Source of the DNA: JAKOWB01 sp038363005
GTDB taxonomy: Bacteria; Pseudomonadota; Alphaproteobacteria; Kiloniellales; JACOMY01
Direction of reading: 5' to 3'
Length of the DNA stretch: 64,000 bases
Assembly (NCBI GenBank): GCA_038363005.1
Contig: JBBQBI010000010.1
Location: forward strand, 79,444-143,443
The notes below the pieces were generated by a model. The model made no database searches. It had not been told where the DNA came from and worked only from the letters and a program-made list of their open reading frames with translations. Made by a program: the position numbers and the translations under genes. Shown here piece by piece: positions 17,458 through 26,453 of this stretch. Position 1 is the stretch's first letter. Each line of letters begins with the position of its first letter.

Positions 17458-18224
17458 GCCTTGGCGCCCTCGAACAGCAGCACTAGGCCGTCCAGCGTCA
17501 GGTCCGGCTCATGGTGGTCGATGGCCGTGGTCTCCTGCATGAAAAGGACGCCCAGGCCGCCGGTGGCGATCACCGTCATGGGCTGGCCGTACTCCGCCTT
17601 GATGCGCTGGATCAGCCCCTCGGTCAGGCCGACATAGCCCCAGAAGACGCCGGACTGCATGGCCTGGACCGTTGACTTGCCGATCACCCGCTCCGGCCGT
17701 TCGATGGCGATGCGCGGCAAGCGGGCTGCGGCAAGATATAGTGCCTCGATCGAAGTATTGGGGCCGGGGCAGATCACGCCGCCTTCGTAGCCACCATCGA
17801 CGCCGACGATGTCAAAGGTGGTGGCGGTGCCGAAGTCGGCGACGATCAGCGCGCCGGGGTACTTGGCATGCGCCGCCACCGCGTTGACCACACGGTCGGC
17901 GCCGACCTGTTCCGGCCGGTCGATGCGTATCGGCACGCCCAGGCTAGACCAGGCTTCCTCGGCCAACCGCGGCTCGCACTCGCAGTAGCGCCGGATGAAG
18001 TTGACCAGGCCATAGGTGGCGGCCGGCACGACGTTGGAGATGATGGCGCCGGTGACGCCCTTCAGCGCGTAGCCCTGCAGCGCCATCAGCTGCGCCAGCC
18101 AGACGGCGTATTCGTCCGGCGTGCGCCGTGGGTCGGTGGAGGCCCGCCACTTGCCGCGCATGGCGCGGCCCTCGTAGAGGGCGAAAACCACGTTGGTGTT
18201 GCCGGAGTCGACGACGAGCAGCAT
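17454..18224 (-). CDS. coaX: Type III pantothenate kinase
   Basis: First step of CoA synthesis: phosphorylates pantothenate, with no feedback inhibition by CoA in this type. The 256-aa ASKHA-fold protein has the phosphate-binding DSGNTNVVFAL (6-16), GADR (108-111) for substrate and DFGTATTFD (130-138). Its stop overlaps the rnj start (GTGA) and it starts 12 bases after the birA stop, so birA-coaX-rnj look co-transcribed with the end of the nuo operon. Confidence 0.95.
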   Translation of the reverse strand: MLLVVDSGNTNVVFALYEGRAMRGKWRASTDPRRTPDEYAVWLAQLMALQGYALKGVTGAIISNVVPAATYGLVNFIRRYCECEPRLAEEAWSSLGVPIRIDRPEQVGADRVVNAVAAHAKYPGALIVADFGTATTFDIVGVDGGYEGGVICPGPNTSIEALYLAAARLPRIAIERPERVIGKSTVQAMQSGVFWGYVGLTEGLIQRIKAEYGQPMTVIATGGLGVLFMQETTAIDHHEPDLTLDGLVLLFEGAKA

Positions 18225-18236
18225 CTGTCCCCTCCC

Positions 18237-19016
18237 CTAGCCGAAGAACACGTCGGCGGCGGTGATGCGCTGGCGCTGCCCGCCCGGCGCCTCGAGGATC
18301 AGGGCGCCATCCTGGTCGAGATCCCAGAACAGGCCGCTGACGCTGCTCTGCGGCAACCGCGCGGTCATGGCCCCGCCCAGGCCGGCAGCCCGCGCCAGCC
18401 AGGCCTGGCGCAGTGGCGCGAAGCCCTCGGTGGCCAGCAGCTGGCGCCAATGATCGAAGCGCGCCAGCAGGATCGGCAGCACCGCTTCCGGCGGCACCAC
18501 GCGGCCGGCGGCGACGGCCAGACTGGTGGCGCGATAGGGCGTCTCGCCCGGCGCCGGCGCGGCGGCCAGGTTGACCCCCATGCCGAGCAGCAGCCACTCC
18601 ACGCCGCTGCCGTTGGAGCGCGACTCCAGCAACATCCCGGCGGCCTTGGCGCCGTCGACCAGCAGGTCGTTGGGCCACTTGAGCGTCACCTGGCCAGGCG
18701 GCAGTAGCGGCGCCAGGCTCTCCGCCAGCGCCAGGCCGGCGGCGAAACCGAGCTGCGCGGCGGCCAGGGCCGGGCCGCTCGGACGCAACAGCATCGTCAG
18801 GTAAAGATTGCCGCGCGGGCTGCTCCAGCCACGCCCCTGGCGGCCACGCCCGGCGGTCTGCTCGCGCGCCCAGACCACAGTGCCGTCTGGCGCGCCCTGC
18901 ACGGCCAGTCGCCGCGCTTCGTCCATCGTCGAGCCGACCGAGTCCAAGGCCTCCAGGTAGAAGCCCGGCGGCAGGGCCGGCGCTACCGCGGTCGCCGCCG
19001 CGGGCGCCGTCGTCAC
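18237..19016 (-). CDS. birA: Biotin--[acetyl-CoA-carboxylase] ligase
   Basis: Attaches biotin to carboxylase carrier domains. The 259-aa protein is the class I form without a DNA-binding domain, so it is not expected to repress biotin genes. It shows the GSTMDEARRLA start of the catalytic domain, the biotinyl-AMP loop GRGRQGRGW (56-64), LKWPNDLLVDGAKAAGML and a short C-terminal SH3-like domain. Its start overlaps the nuoN stop by four bases. Confidence 0.94.
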   Translation of the reverse strand: MTTAPAAATAVAPALPPGFYLEALDSVGSTMDEARRLAVQGAPDGTVVWAREQTAGRGRQGRGWSSPRGNLYLTMLLRPSGPALAAAQLGFAAGLALAESLAPLLPPGQVTLKWPNDLLVDGAKAAGMLLESRSNGSGVEWLLLGMGVNLAAAPAPGETPYRATSLAVAAGRVVPPEAVLPILLARFDHWRQLLATEGFAPLRQAWLARAAGLGGAMTARLPQSSVSGLFWDLDQDGALILEAPGGQRQRITAADVFFG

Positions 19017-20461
19017 GGACTGACCAGCGAGGCCGCGGCAGCCGCGGCGCCGTCGAATAGCGGGCTCGGCACAATGGCAAAGAGAGCGATCAGCAGGCCG
19101 GCGACGGTCAGCACCAGGCCGACCTCGCGCGACAGCGGGCGGTCGAACTTCTCCTCCGGCTCGTCGAAGTACATGATCTTGACGATGCGCAGGTAGTAGT
19201 AGGCACCCACCACGCTGGACAGCACGCCGATCACCGCCAGCACGTAGAGGCCCGATTGCACGGCCGCCAGGAAGACGTAGAACTTGCCGAAGAAGCCGGC
19301 CAGCGGCGGGATGCCGGCCATGGAGAACATGAAGACCGCCAGCGCCAAAGCCATCATGGGATGGGTCTTGGCCAGGCCCTTCAGGTCATCGATGCCTTCC
19401 AGCAGCCGCCCCTTCTGCCGCATCGACAGGATGCAAGCAAAGGTGCCGATGGTCATGACCAGATAGATGGCCAGGTAGATCATCACGGCTTCCGCGCCCT
19501 TGGCGGTACCCGACGCCAGGCCGACCAGCGCATAGCCGACATTGCCGATGGAGCTGTAGGCCATCAGGCGTTTGATGTTGCTCTGCCCGATGGCGGCGAA
19601 GGCGCCCAGCACCATCGAGGCGGCGGAGACCGCCCAGATGATCTGCTGCCACTGCGCCAGCAATTCGCCGAAGGGGCCCAGCAGGACGCGCATCAGCAGG
19701 GCGATGGCGGCGACCTTGGGCGCCGCGGCGAAGAAGGCGGTGACCGCGGTGGGCGCGCCCTCGTAGACATCTGGCGTCCACATGTGGAAGGGCACGGCCG
19801 AGCACTTGAAGCAGAGGCCGGCCAGCAGGAAGACCAGCCCCACCACCACGCCAACCGAGGCCGGCTGGCCGTCGCCGAAGTGCGCCGCCAGGCCCGCGAA
19901 GCTTGTGGTACCGGTGAAGCCGTAGATCATCGAGGCGCCGTACAGCAGCATGCCAGACGACAGCGCGCCCAGGACGAAGTACTTCAGCCCGGCCTCCGAC
20001 GAGCGCAGCGAATCGCGGCGGAAGGCGGCGACCACGTAGAGCGACAGGCTCTGCAGCTCCAGGCCCATGTAGAGGCTGATCAGGTCGTTGGCCGACACCA
20101 TCATCAGCATGCCCAGCGTGGCGAAGAGCAGCAGCACCGGGAACTCGAACTGCCCCATCTCCTCGCGGCTGATGAAGTGCAGCGACAACGCCATGGTGAG
20201 CGCCGCGCCCAGCAGCACCAGCAACTTCATGAAGTCGCCGAAAGGCTCCACTACGAAGAGGCCGCCAAAGGCGACACCAGCGCCGCGCTCGGTCAGCAGG
20301 ATGGCAGCGGCGGCGGCGACAAGCGCCAGCACGGCCAACCAGAGGATCAGCGCCACGCGCTCGCGCCCGGCGAAGGCGCCGACCATCAGCAGCACGATGG
20401 CGGCGCCGGCGACGATCAGTTCCGGCAGGACGAGCAGCAGGTCGTTCATGAGACTGGGCAT
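19013..20461 (-). CDS. nuoN: NADH-quinone oxidoreductase subunit N
   Basis: Antiporter-like membrane subunit of complex I that takes part in proton pumping. The 482-aa product is rich in hydrophobic helices (about 14) and has the conserved ELQSLSLYVV, KYFVLGALSSG and FKCSAVPFHMWTPDVYEG stretches, plus the IKRLMAYSSIGNVGY segment with the broken helix lysine. ATG at 20461 is used; a second in-frame ATG four codons later is possible. Last gene of the nuo operon, overlapping birA by four bases. Confidence 0.96.
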   Translation of the reverse strand: MPSLMNDLLLVLPELIVAGAAIVLLMVGAFAGRERVALILWLAVLALVAAAAAILLTERGAGVAFGGLFVVEPFGDFMKLLVLLGAALTMALSLHFISREEMGQFEFPVLLLFATLGMLMMVSANDLISLYMGLELQSLSLYVVAAFRRDSLRSSEAGLKYFVLGALSSGMLLYGASMIYGFTGTTSFAGLAAHFGDGQPASVGVVVGLVFLLAGLCFKCSAVPFHMWTPDVYEGAPTAVTAFFAAAPKVAAIALLMRVLLGPFGELLAQWQQIIWAVSAASMVLGAFAAIGQSNIKRLMAYSSIGNVGYALVGLASGTAKGAEAVMIYLAIYLVMTIGTFACILSMRQKGRLLEGIDDLKGLAKTHPMMALALAVFMFSMAGIPPLAGFFGKFYVFLAAVQSGLYVLAVIGVLSSVVGAYYYLRIVKIMYFDEPEEKFDRPLSREVGLVLTVAGLLIALFAIVPSPLFDGAAAAAASLVSP

Positions 20462-20466
20462 GGGGC

Positions 20467-21987
20467 CTACTCCAGCGCGGCCGTGGTGGCGGCGGCGGAG
20501 CCGTCCACCAGCGCTTCACGGTAGTCGGCGATCAGCTTCTCCACCGAGGGCGCCATGATGTCGAGGAAGCTGGCGGGATAGAGCCCCATCCAGAAGACCA
20601 GGACGAGGAGCGGCGCGAAGATCAGCTTCTCGCGCCAATTCATGTCGAGCAGCTGCTTCAAGTCGAGCTTGGTGATCACACCGAAGATCACCCGGCGATA
20701 GAGCCACAGCATATAGGCGGCACCCAGCACCATGCCGCTGGCGGCCAGCAGCGCCACCCAGGTGTTGACCTGGAAGACACCGACGATGACCAGGAACTCG
20801 CCGACGAAGCCCGAAGTGCCGGGCAGCCCGACCGAGGCCAGCATGAAGATCATGAAGGTCAGCGCGTAGTTCGGCATCTGCGTCGCCAGGCCTTCGTAGC
20901 GGGCGATCTCGCGCGTGTGCAGGCGGTCGTAGATGACGCCGACGCAGAGGAACAGCGCGGCCGAGACCACACCGTGCGACAGCATCTGGAAGATCGCCCC
21001 CTCGATGCCCTGCTGCGTCGCGCTGAAGGTGCCCAGCGTGACGAAGCCCATGTGGGCGACCGAGGAATAGGCGATCAGCTTCTTCATGTCGGTCTGCGCC
21101 AGCGCCACCAGCGAGGTGTAGATCACCGCGATGACCGACAGCGTGTATATCAGCGGCGTGAAGAACACCGAGGCGTCGGGAAAGAAGCCCAGCGAGAAGC
21201 GGATGAAGCCGTAACCGCCCATTTTCAAGAGCACGCCGGCCAGGATGACGGAGCCGGCGGTCGGCGCCTCGACGTGGGCGTCGGGCAGCCAGGTGTGCAC
21301 TGGCCACATCGGCACCTTCACCGCGAAGGAAGCGAAGAAGGCCAGCCACAGCCAGAGCTGGGTTTCCTTTGGCAGCGACAGCGTTTCCAGCAGCACCGGG
21401 ATCGAGGTCGTGCCGCTCTCGAAGAAGATCACCAGCAGGGCGATCAGCATCAACACCGAGCCGGCCAACGTGAAGAGGAAGAACTTGAAGGCGGCATAGA
21501 CCCGCCGCTGGCCGCCCCACACGCCGATGATCAGGAACATCGGGATCAGCACGCCCTCGAAGAAGATGTAGAAGACCAGCAGGTCGAGCGCGCAAAACAT
21601 GCCGACCATCAGGGTCTCGAGGACCAGGAAGGCGATCATGTACTCCTTGACGCGGAGCCTGATCGACTCCCAGCTCGCCAGCACGCAGATCGGCGTCAGC
21701 AGGGTGGAGAGCAGCACGAAGGGCATGGAGATGCCGTCCACGCCCATGCGGTAGCCGATGCCCAGCGCCGGGATCCACTCGACATCCTCGACGAACTGGA
21801 AGTCCGCCGTGCCGCGCTGGAAATCGAACCAGATGAACAGCGACAGCGCAAAGGTGATCAGCGAGGTCCACAGCGCCACATAGCGGGCATTGCGCGCCAC
21901 CACGGCGGCGTCGCCACGGATCAGGAAAATGAACAGCGCACCCACCAGAGGCAGGAAGGTGACCAGGGAGAGTAGCGGCCAGCTCAT
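20467..21987 (-). CDS. nuoM: NADH-quinone oxidoreductase subunit M
   Basis: Second antiporter-like subunit of the membrane arm. The 506-aa product contains YRMGVDGISMPFVLL, the LVFYIFFEGVLIPMFL block with the charged residue in the helix, KVPMWPVHTWLPDAHVEAPT and DMKKLIAYSSVAHMGF. Normal length, about 14 transmembrane helices. Five bases separate it from nuoN and 21 from nuoL. Confidence 0.97.
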   Translation of the reverse strand: MSWPLLSLVTFLPLVGALFIFLIRGDAAVVARNARYVALWTSLITFALSLFIWFDFQRGTADFQFVEDVEWIPALGIGYRMGVDGISMPFVLLSTLLTPICVLASWESIRLRVKEYMIAFLVLETLMVGMFCALDLLVFYIFFEGVLIPMFLIIGVWGGQRRVYAAFKFFLFTLAGSVLMLIALLVIFFESGTTSIPVLLETLSLPKETQLWLWLAFFASFAVKVPMWPVHTWLPDAHVEAPTAGSVILAGVLLKMGGYGFIRFSLGFFPDASVFFTPLIYTLSVIAVIYTSLVALAQTDMKKLIAYSSVAHMGFVTLGTFSATQQGIEGAIFQMLSHGVVSAALFLCVGVIYDRLHTREIARYEGLATQMPNYALTFMIFMLASVGLPGTSGFVGEFLVIVGVFQVNTWVALLAASGMVLGAAYMLWLYRRVIFGVITKLDLKQLLDMNWREKLIFAPLLVLVFWMGLYPASFLDIMAPSVEKLIADYREALVDGSAAATTAALE

Positions 21988-22008
21988 GATGCTTGTCGTT
22001 CCCTTGCC

Positions 22009-23943
22009 TCAGGCCGCGGTAAAGAGATACCAGCTGACCAGCAGCACGACGCCGATCAGCATGGCGAAGGCATAGTGGTAGACGTAGCCCGACTGCATGC
22101 GGCCGAAGCGCCGCGCGATGTCGCGCGTCGCCGCCGCCAGGCCGTCGGGACCGACGCCGTCGATGACATCCTGGTCGCCGGCCTTCCACAGGCCGCGACC
22201 GAGATAGAGCGCCGGCTGCACGAAGATCCGGTCATAGAGCTCGTCGAAGTACCACTTGTTCAGCAGGAAGAGATAGAGCGGGCGCAGCCGGGTCGCCAAC
22301 CAGTGCGGCAGCCCGGTGCGCCAGAGGTACATGACGCAGGCCACGCCGATGCCCAGCACCCCGGCCACCAGCGGCAGCCAGCCGACCCAGGCCGGGGCAT
22401 GGTGCGCCGCCTCGATCGGGTCGTGCAGTACCTTGATCGACTCGCCCCAGAAGGCCTCGCGATCCTCGCCGACGAAGTAGGGATAGCCCAGCAGGCCGGC
22501 GAAGATGGCGCCCAGCGCCAGGATCCACAGTGGCCACAGCATGATGCGCGGCGCGTCGTGCGCATGCTTCGCCACCGCCGGCATCTTCGGCTTCCCGTGG
22601 AAAGTCATGAACAGCAGGCGCCAGGAATAGAACGCGGTCATCACCGCGGCGCCGATGCCCAGCCAATAGGCCAGCAGCCCCTGGCTGCTGTGCGCGCCAT
22701 AGGCGGCCTCCAGGATCATGTCCTTGGAGTAGAAGCCGGCGAAGCCGAAGACCCCCGGGATGCCGACGCCGGCCAGCGCCAGCGAGCCGATCCACATGAA
22801 GAGGTAGGTGACCTTGATGCGGCCAGCCAGCCCGCCCATGCGGCGCATGTCCTGCTCGTGGTGCATGGCGTGGATCACGCAGCCAGCGCCAAGGAACAGC
22901 AGCGCCTTGAAGAAGGCGTGCGTCATCAGGTGGAACATGGCGGCGGAATAGGCCGAGCAGCCGGCGGCGAAGAACATGTAGCCCAGCTGCGAGCAGGTCG
23001 AATAGGCGATCACCCGCTTGATGTCGTTCTGCACCAGGCCGATGGTCGCGGCGAAGAAGGCGGTGAAGGCACCGACATAGGTCACCAGCTCCAGCGCGGT
23101 CGGCGCGAACTCGAAGATCGGCGACAGGCGGCAGACCATGAAGACGCCGGCGGTGACCATGGTGGCGGCGTGGATCAGCGCGGAGACCGGGGTCGGGCCC
23201 TCCATGGCGTCGGGCAGCCAAGTGTGCAGGCCTAGCTGCGCCGACTTCCCCATCGCGCCGATGAACAGCAGGATGCAGAGGATGGTCAGGGCGTGCCCCT
23301 CGACGCCGAAGACGCTGACCATCTTGTCGGCCATGCCGGGCGCTGCGGCGAAAATCTCGTCCAGGTTGACGGTGCCGAACAGCAGGAAGATACCGGCGAT
23401 ACCGAGCGCGAAGCCGACGTCGCCGACACGGTTGACCAGGAAGGCCTTGATCGCCGCGGCGTTGGCCGCCGGCCGGTCGAACCAGAAGCCGATCAGCAGG
23501 TAGGAGGCCAGGCCGACGCCCTCCCAGCCGAAGAACATCTGCACCAGGTTGTCGCTGGTCACCAGCATCAGCATGAAGAAAGTGAAGAGCGACAGGTAGG
23601 CCATGAAGCGCGGCTTCGACTTGTCGTCGCTCATGTAGCCGACCGAATAGAGGTGGACCACCGAGGAGACTACGGTCACCACCACCAGCATGACGGCGGT
23701 CAAGGTGTCGACTCGCAGCGCCCAGGAAAGCCGCAGGTTGCCCGAGGCGATCCAGGTGAACATCTCGGTGGTACGCGGCGCGTGGCCCAGCGCCACCTGA
23801 GAAAAGGCGAAGCAGGCCAGCACGGCGGCCAGCAGCAGCGCACCGCAGGTGACGAACTGCGCGCCGCGGTCGCCCAGCTGGCGACCGAAGAAGCCGGCAA
23901 GGAAAGCGCCGACGAGCGGCAGGAAGACGATGGCGACGTCCAT
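22009..23943 (-). CDS. nuoL: NADH-quinone oxidoreductase subunit L
   Basis: Distal antiporter-like subunit with the long lateral helix. The 644-aa protein carries LRVDTLTAVMLVVVT, MFFGWEGVGLASYLLIGFW, GKSAQLGLHTWLPDAMEGPT and DIKRVIAYSTCSQLGYM, followed by the C-terminal lateral-helix region and a final membrane anchor (residues about 620-642). Length and motifs are normal. Lies between nuoK and nuoM. Confidence 0.97.
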   Translation of the reverse strand: MDVAIVFLPLVGAFLAGFFGRQLGDRGAQFVTCGALLLAAVLACFAFSQVALGHAPRTTEMFTWIASGNLRLSWALRVDTLTAVMLVVVTVVSSVVHLYSVGYMSDDKSKPRFMAYLSLFTFFMLMLVTSDNLVQMFFGWEGVGLASYLLIGFWFDRPAANAAAIKAFLVNRVGDVGFALGIAGIFLLFGTVNLDEIFAAAPGMADKMVSVFGVEGHALTILCILLFIGAMGKSAQLGLHTWLPDAMEGPTPVSALIHAATMVTAGVFMVCRLSPIFEFAPTALELVTYVGAFTAFFAATIGLVQNDIKRVIAYSTCSQLGYMFFAAGCSAYSAAMFHLMTHAFFKALLFLGAGCVIHAMHHEQDMRRMGGLAGRIKVTYLFMWIGSLALAGVGIPGVFGFAGFYSKDMILEAAYGAHSSQGLLAYWLGIGAAVMTAFYSWRLLFMTFHGKPKMPAVAKHAHDAPRIMLWPLWILALGAIFAGLLGYPYFVGEDREAFWGESIKVLHDPIEAAHHAPAWVGWLPLVAGVLGIGVACVMYLWRTGLPHWLATRLRPLYLFLLNKWYFDELYDRIFVQPALYLGRGLWKAGDQDVIDGVGPDGLAAATRDIARRFGRMQSGYVYHYAFAMLIGVVLLVSWYLFTAA

Positions 23944-23947
23944 CCGC

Positions 23948-24256
23948 TCAGCCCTTCATCAGATTGATGTCTTCCACCGCGATGGAACCGCGGTTGCGGA
24001 AGTAGACCACCAGGATGGCCAGGCCGATGGCGGCTTCGGCCGCCGCCACGGTCAGCACGAACATGGCAAAGACCTGCCCGACCAGATCGCCCAGGTAGCT
24101 GGAAAAGGCGACCAGGTTGATGTTGACGGCCAGCAGCATCAGCTCGATCGACATCAGGATGATGATGACGTTCTTGCGGTTCAGGAAGATGCCGAAGATC
24201 CCCAAGGTGAAGAGGATCGCCGCCACCGTCAGGTAGTGTGCGAGCGTGATGACCAT
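23948..24256 (-). CDS. nuoK: NADH-quinone oxidoreductase subunit K
   Basis: Small three-helix subunit of the membrane arm. The 102-aa product has the two conserved glutamates in membrane helices: SIELMLLAVN with the first, and AAAEAAIGLAILV with the second. Standard length. Three bases after nuoJ and four before nuoL. Confidence 0.97.
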   Translation of the reverse strand: MVITLAHYLTVAAILFTLGIFGIFLNRKNVIIILMSIELMLLAVNINLVAFSSYLGDLVGQVFAMFVLTVAAAEAAIGLAILVVYFRNRGSIAVEDINLMKG

Positions 24257-24259
24257 GGC

Positions 24260-24877
24260 TTAGACCCCGCTGCCGGGCGTGACGTCCTTGACCTCGATGG
24301 TCTCGGACACGCGACGTGACACCTGGCGCTGGATATTCTGGCGCCGCACCCCGTCACGGTGGCGCAGGGTCAGCACGATGGCGCCGATCATGGCCACCAG
24401 CAGCACCATGCCGGCGGCCTGGAACAGATAGGCGTACTTGGTATAGAGGATCAGCCCCAGCGCCTTGGTGTTGTGCAGCTCGCTCACCGCGGTCTGCGCC
24501 TGTGCCACGGCGGCGGCTTCCTGCGCCGGTGCCAGCGCCCAGGTGCCGACCACGAAGATGATCTCGACCAGCAGAATCAAGCCGACCAGCAGGCCGATCG
24601 GCAGGTATTGCAGGAAGCCCTGGCGCAGCTCGGCGAAGTTCACGTCCAGCATCATCACGACGAAGAGGAACAGCACCGCCACCGCGCCGACGTAGACCAC
24701 CACCAGGATCATCGCCAGGAACTCAGCCCCAAGCAGCACGAAGAGGCCGGCAGCGTTGAAGAAGGCCAGGATCAGGAACAGCACCGAGTGCACCGGGTTG
24801 CGCGCCGAAATGACCATGATGGCCGAGGCCACGGTCATCGCCGCGAAGAGATAGAACGCGATCGCCTGGACGATCAT
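24260..24877 (-). CDS. nuoJ: NADH-quinone oxidoreductase subunit J
   Basis: Five-helix subunit of the membrane arm. The 205-aa product shows the PVHSVLFLILAFFNAAGLFV stretch and VVYVGAVAVLFLFVVMMLDV with the pi-bulge region typical of helix 3. The C-terminus has a basic amphipathic tail, as in alphaproteobacterial NuoJ. A 63-base gap without signal separates it from nuoI. Confidence 0.96.
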   Translation of the reverse strand: MIVQAIAFYLFAAMTVASAIMVISARNPVHSVLFLILAFFNAAGLFVLLGAEFLAMILVVVYVGAVAVLFLFVVMMLDVNFAELRQGFLQYLPIGLLVGLILLVEIIFVVGTWALAPAQEAAAVAQAQTAVSELHNTKALGLILYTKYAYLFQAAGMVLLVAMIGAIVLTLRHRDGVRRQNIQRQVSRRVSETIEVKDVTPGSGV

Positions 24878-24940
24878 CGCCGTCCCCTTCCGCGCGCGCT
24901 GCTGCCGTTCGTCATCGCCAACCCCTCTCCACCCCCCGCC

Positions 24941-25429
24941 TCAGCGGTAGGGCGCGTCCTTTGCCAGGTTCTGCTGGATCTCGTATTCCCAGCGGTCGCC
25001 GTTATCCAGCAAGCGCTGCTTGTCGTACAGCAGCTCCTCGTGCGTCTCGGTGGCGAACTCGAAGTTCGGCCCCTCGACGATGGCATCGACCGGGCAGGCC
25101 TCCTGGCAGTAGCCGCAGTAGATGCACTTGGTCATGTCAATGTCGTAGCGCGTGGTGCGGCGCGAGCCGTCGGCCCTGGGCTCCGCCTCGATGGTGATGG
25201 CCTGCGCCGGGCAGATCGCCTCGCACAGCTTGCAGGCGATGCAGCGCTCCTCGCCGTTGGCGTAGCGGCGCAGCGCGTGCTCGCCGCGAAAACGCGGACT
25301 CAGCGGGCCCTTCTCGTAGGGATAGTTCAGCGTGACCTTGGGCTTGAAGAAGTAACGCAGGGTCAGGGCCATGCCCGAGACGAGCTCGCCCAGGAACAGG
25401 CTTTTCAGGTTGCGGGCGATGGCGGACAT
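24941..25429 (-). CDS. nuoI: NADH-quinone oxidoreductase subunit I
   Basis: Peripheral-arm subunit carrying clusters N6a and N6b. The 162-aa protein has two 4Fe-4S motifs, C63-x2-C66-x2-C69-x3-C73 and C102-x2-C105-x2-C108-x3-C112, in the usual CIACKLCEAICP and CIYCGYCQEACP contexts, and the typical ending in WEYEIQQNLAKDAPYR. The open frame runs 17 codons further upstream; ATG 25429 is chosen for the standard length. Confidence 0.97.
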   Translation of the reverse strand: MSAIARNLKSLFLGELVSGMALTLRYFFKPKVTLNYPYEKGPLSPRFRGEHALRRYANGEERCIACKLCEAICPAQAITIEAEPRADGSRRTTRYDIDMTKCIYCGYCQEACPVDAIVEGPNFEFATETHEELLYDKQRLLDNGDRWEYEIQQNLAKDAPYR

Positions 25430-25445
25430 CGTCGTCTCCCCTGCC

Positions 25446-26450
25446 CTACTTCGGCAGCCAGTCGAACAGCACGAGGGCACCGGCGGTCAGCACCAACCAG
25501 CCCAGCGAGATCGGCAGGAAGACCTTCCAGCCCAGCCGCATCAGCTGGTCGTAGCGATAGCGCGGGAAGGTCGCGCGCACCCACAGGAAGCAGAACAGCA
25601 CGGCGCAGATCTTCAGCGCGAACCAGACGATGCCGGGCAGCCAATTGAAGGGCGCGATGTCCAGCGGCGGCAGCCAGCCGCCGAGGAACAGGATCGAGGT
25701 CATGGCGCTCATCAGGATCATGTTGGCGTATTCGCCAAGGAAGAAGAGCGCGAAGGTCATAGCGGAGTATTCGAGGAAGAACCCGGCCACCAGCTCCGAC
25801 TCGCCTTCCGGCAGGTCGAAGGGCGAACGGTTGGTCTCCGCCAGGGTGGAGATGAAGAAGATCACGAACATCGGCAGCAGCGGAATGGCGAACCATAGGT
25901 CGCGCTGCGCGTTGACGATGTCGGTGATGTTCAGGCTGCCGACACAGAGGATCACGGTGACGATGACGAAGCCCATGGAGACTTCGTAGCTCACCATCTG
26001 CGCGGCCGAGCGCAGGGCGCCCAGGAAGGGGTACTTCGAGTTCGACGCCCAGCCGGCCATGATGACGCCGTAGACGCCGAGCGAGGAGATGGCGAAGAGG
26101 TAGAGGATGCCGACGTTGATGTCGGCGATCACCCAGCCCTCCTGCAGCGGGATCACCGCCCAGGCCACCATGGCCAGGGTGAAGGTGACCATCGGCGCCA
26201 GGATGAAGACCACCCGGTTGGCGCCCGCTGGCAGGATCGTCTCCTTCAGCATCAGCTTCAGGCCGTCGGCGAAGGCTTGCAGCAGGCCGAAGGGACCTAC
26301 CACGTTCGGCCCCTTGCGCATGTGCATGGCGGCCAGCACCTTGCGCTCGGCATAGGTCAGCATGGCGACCGCCAGCAGCAGCGGCACGACCAGCGCCAGG
26401 ATGTAGGCGACGGTCAGCAAAGTCGGCCAGACGTAGGTGTCCCAGAACAT
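25446..26450 (-). CDS. nuoH: NADH-quinone oxidoreductase subunit H
   Basis: Eight-helix subunit linking the peripheral and membrane arms and forming the quinone chamber. The 334-aa product includes AERKVLAAMHMRKGPNVVGP, the GWASNSKYPFLGALRSAAQM loop, ETNRSPFDLPEGESELVAGF and RATFPRYRYDQLMRLGWKVF. Standard length; the gene follows nuoG after three bases. Confidence 0.97.
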   Translation of the reverse strand: MFWDTYVWPTLLTVAYILALVVPLLLAVAMLTYAERKVLAAMHMRKGPNVVGPFGLLQAFADGLKLMLKETILPAGANRVVFILAPMVTFTLAMVAWAVIPLQEGWVIADINVGILYLFAISSLGVYGVIMAGWASNSKYPFLGALRSAAQMVSYEVSMGFVIVTVILCVGSLNITDIVNAQRDLWFAIPLLPMFVIFFISTLAETNRSPFDLPEGESELVAGFFLEYSAMTFALFFLGEYANMILMSAMTSILFLGGWLPPLDIAPFNWLPGIVWFALKICAVLFCFLWVRATFPRYRYDQLMRLGWKVFLPISLGWLVLTAGALVLFDWLPK

Positions 26451-26453
26451 GCG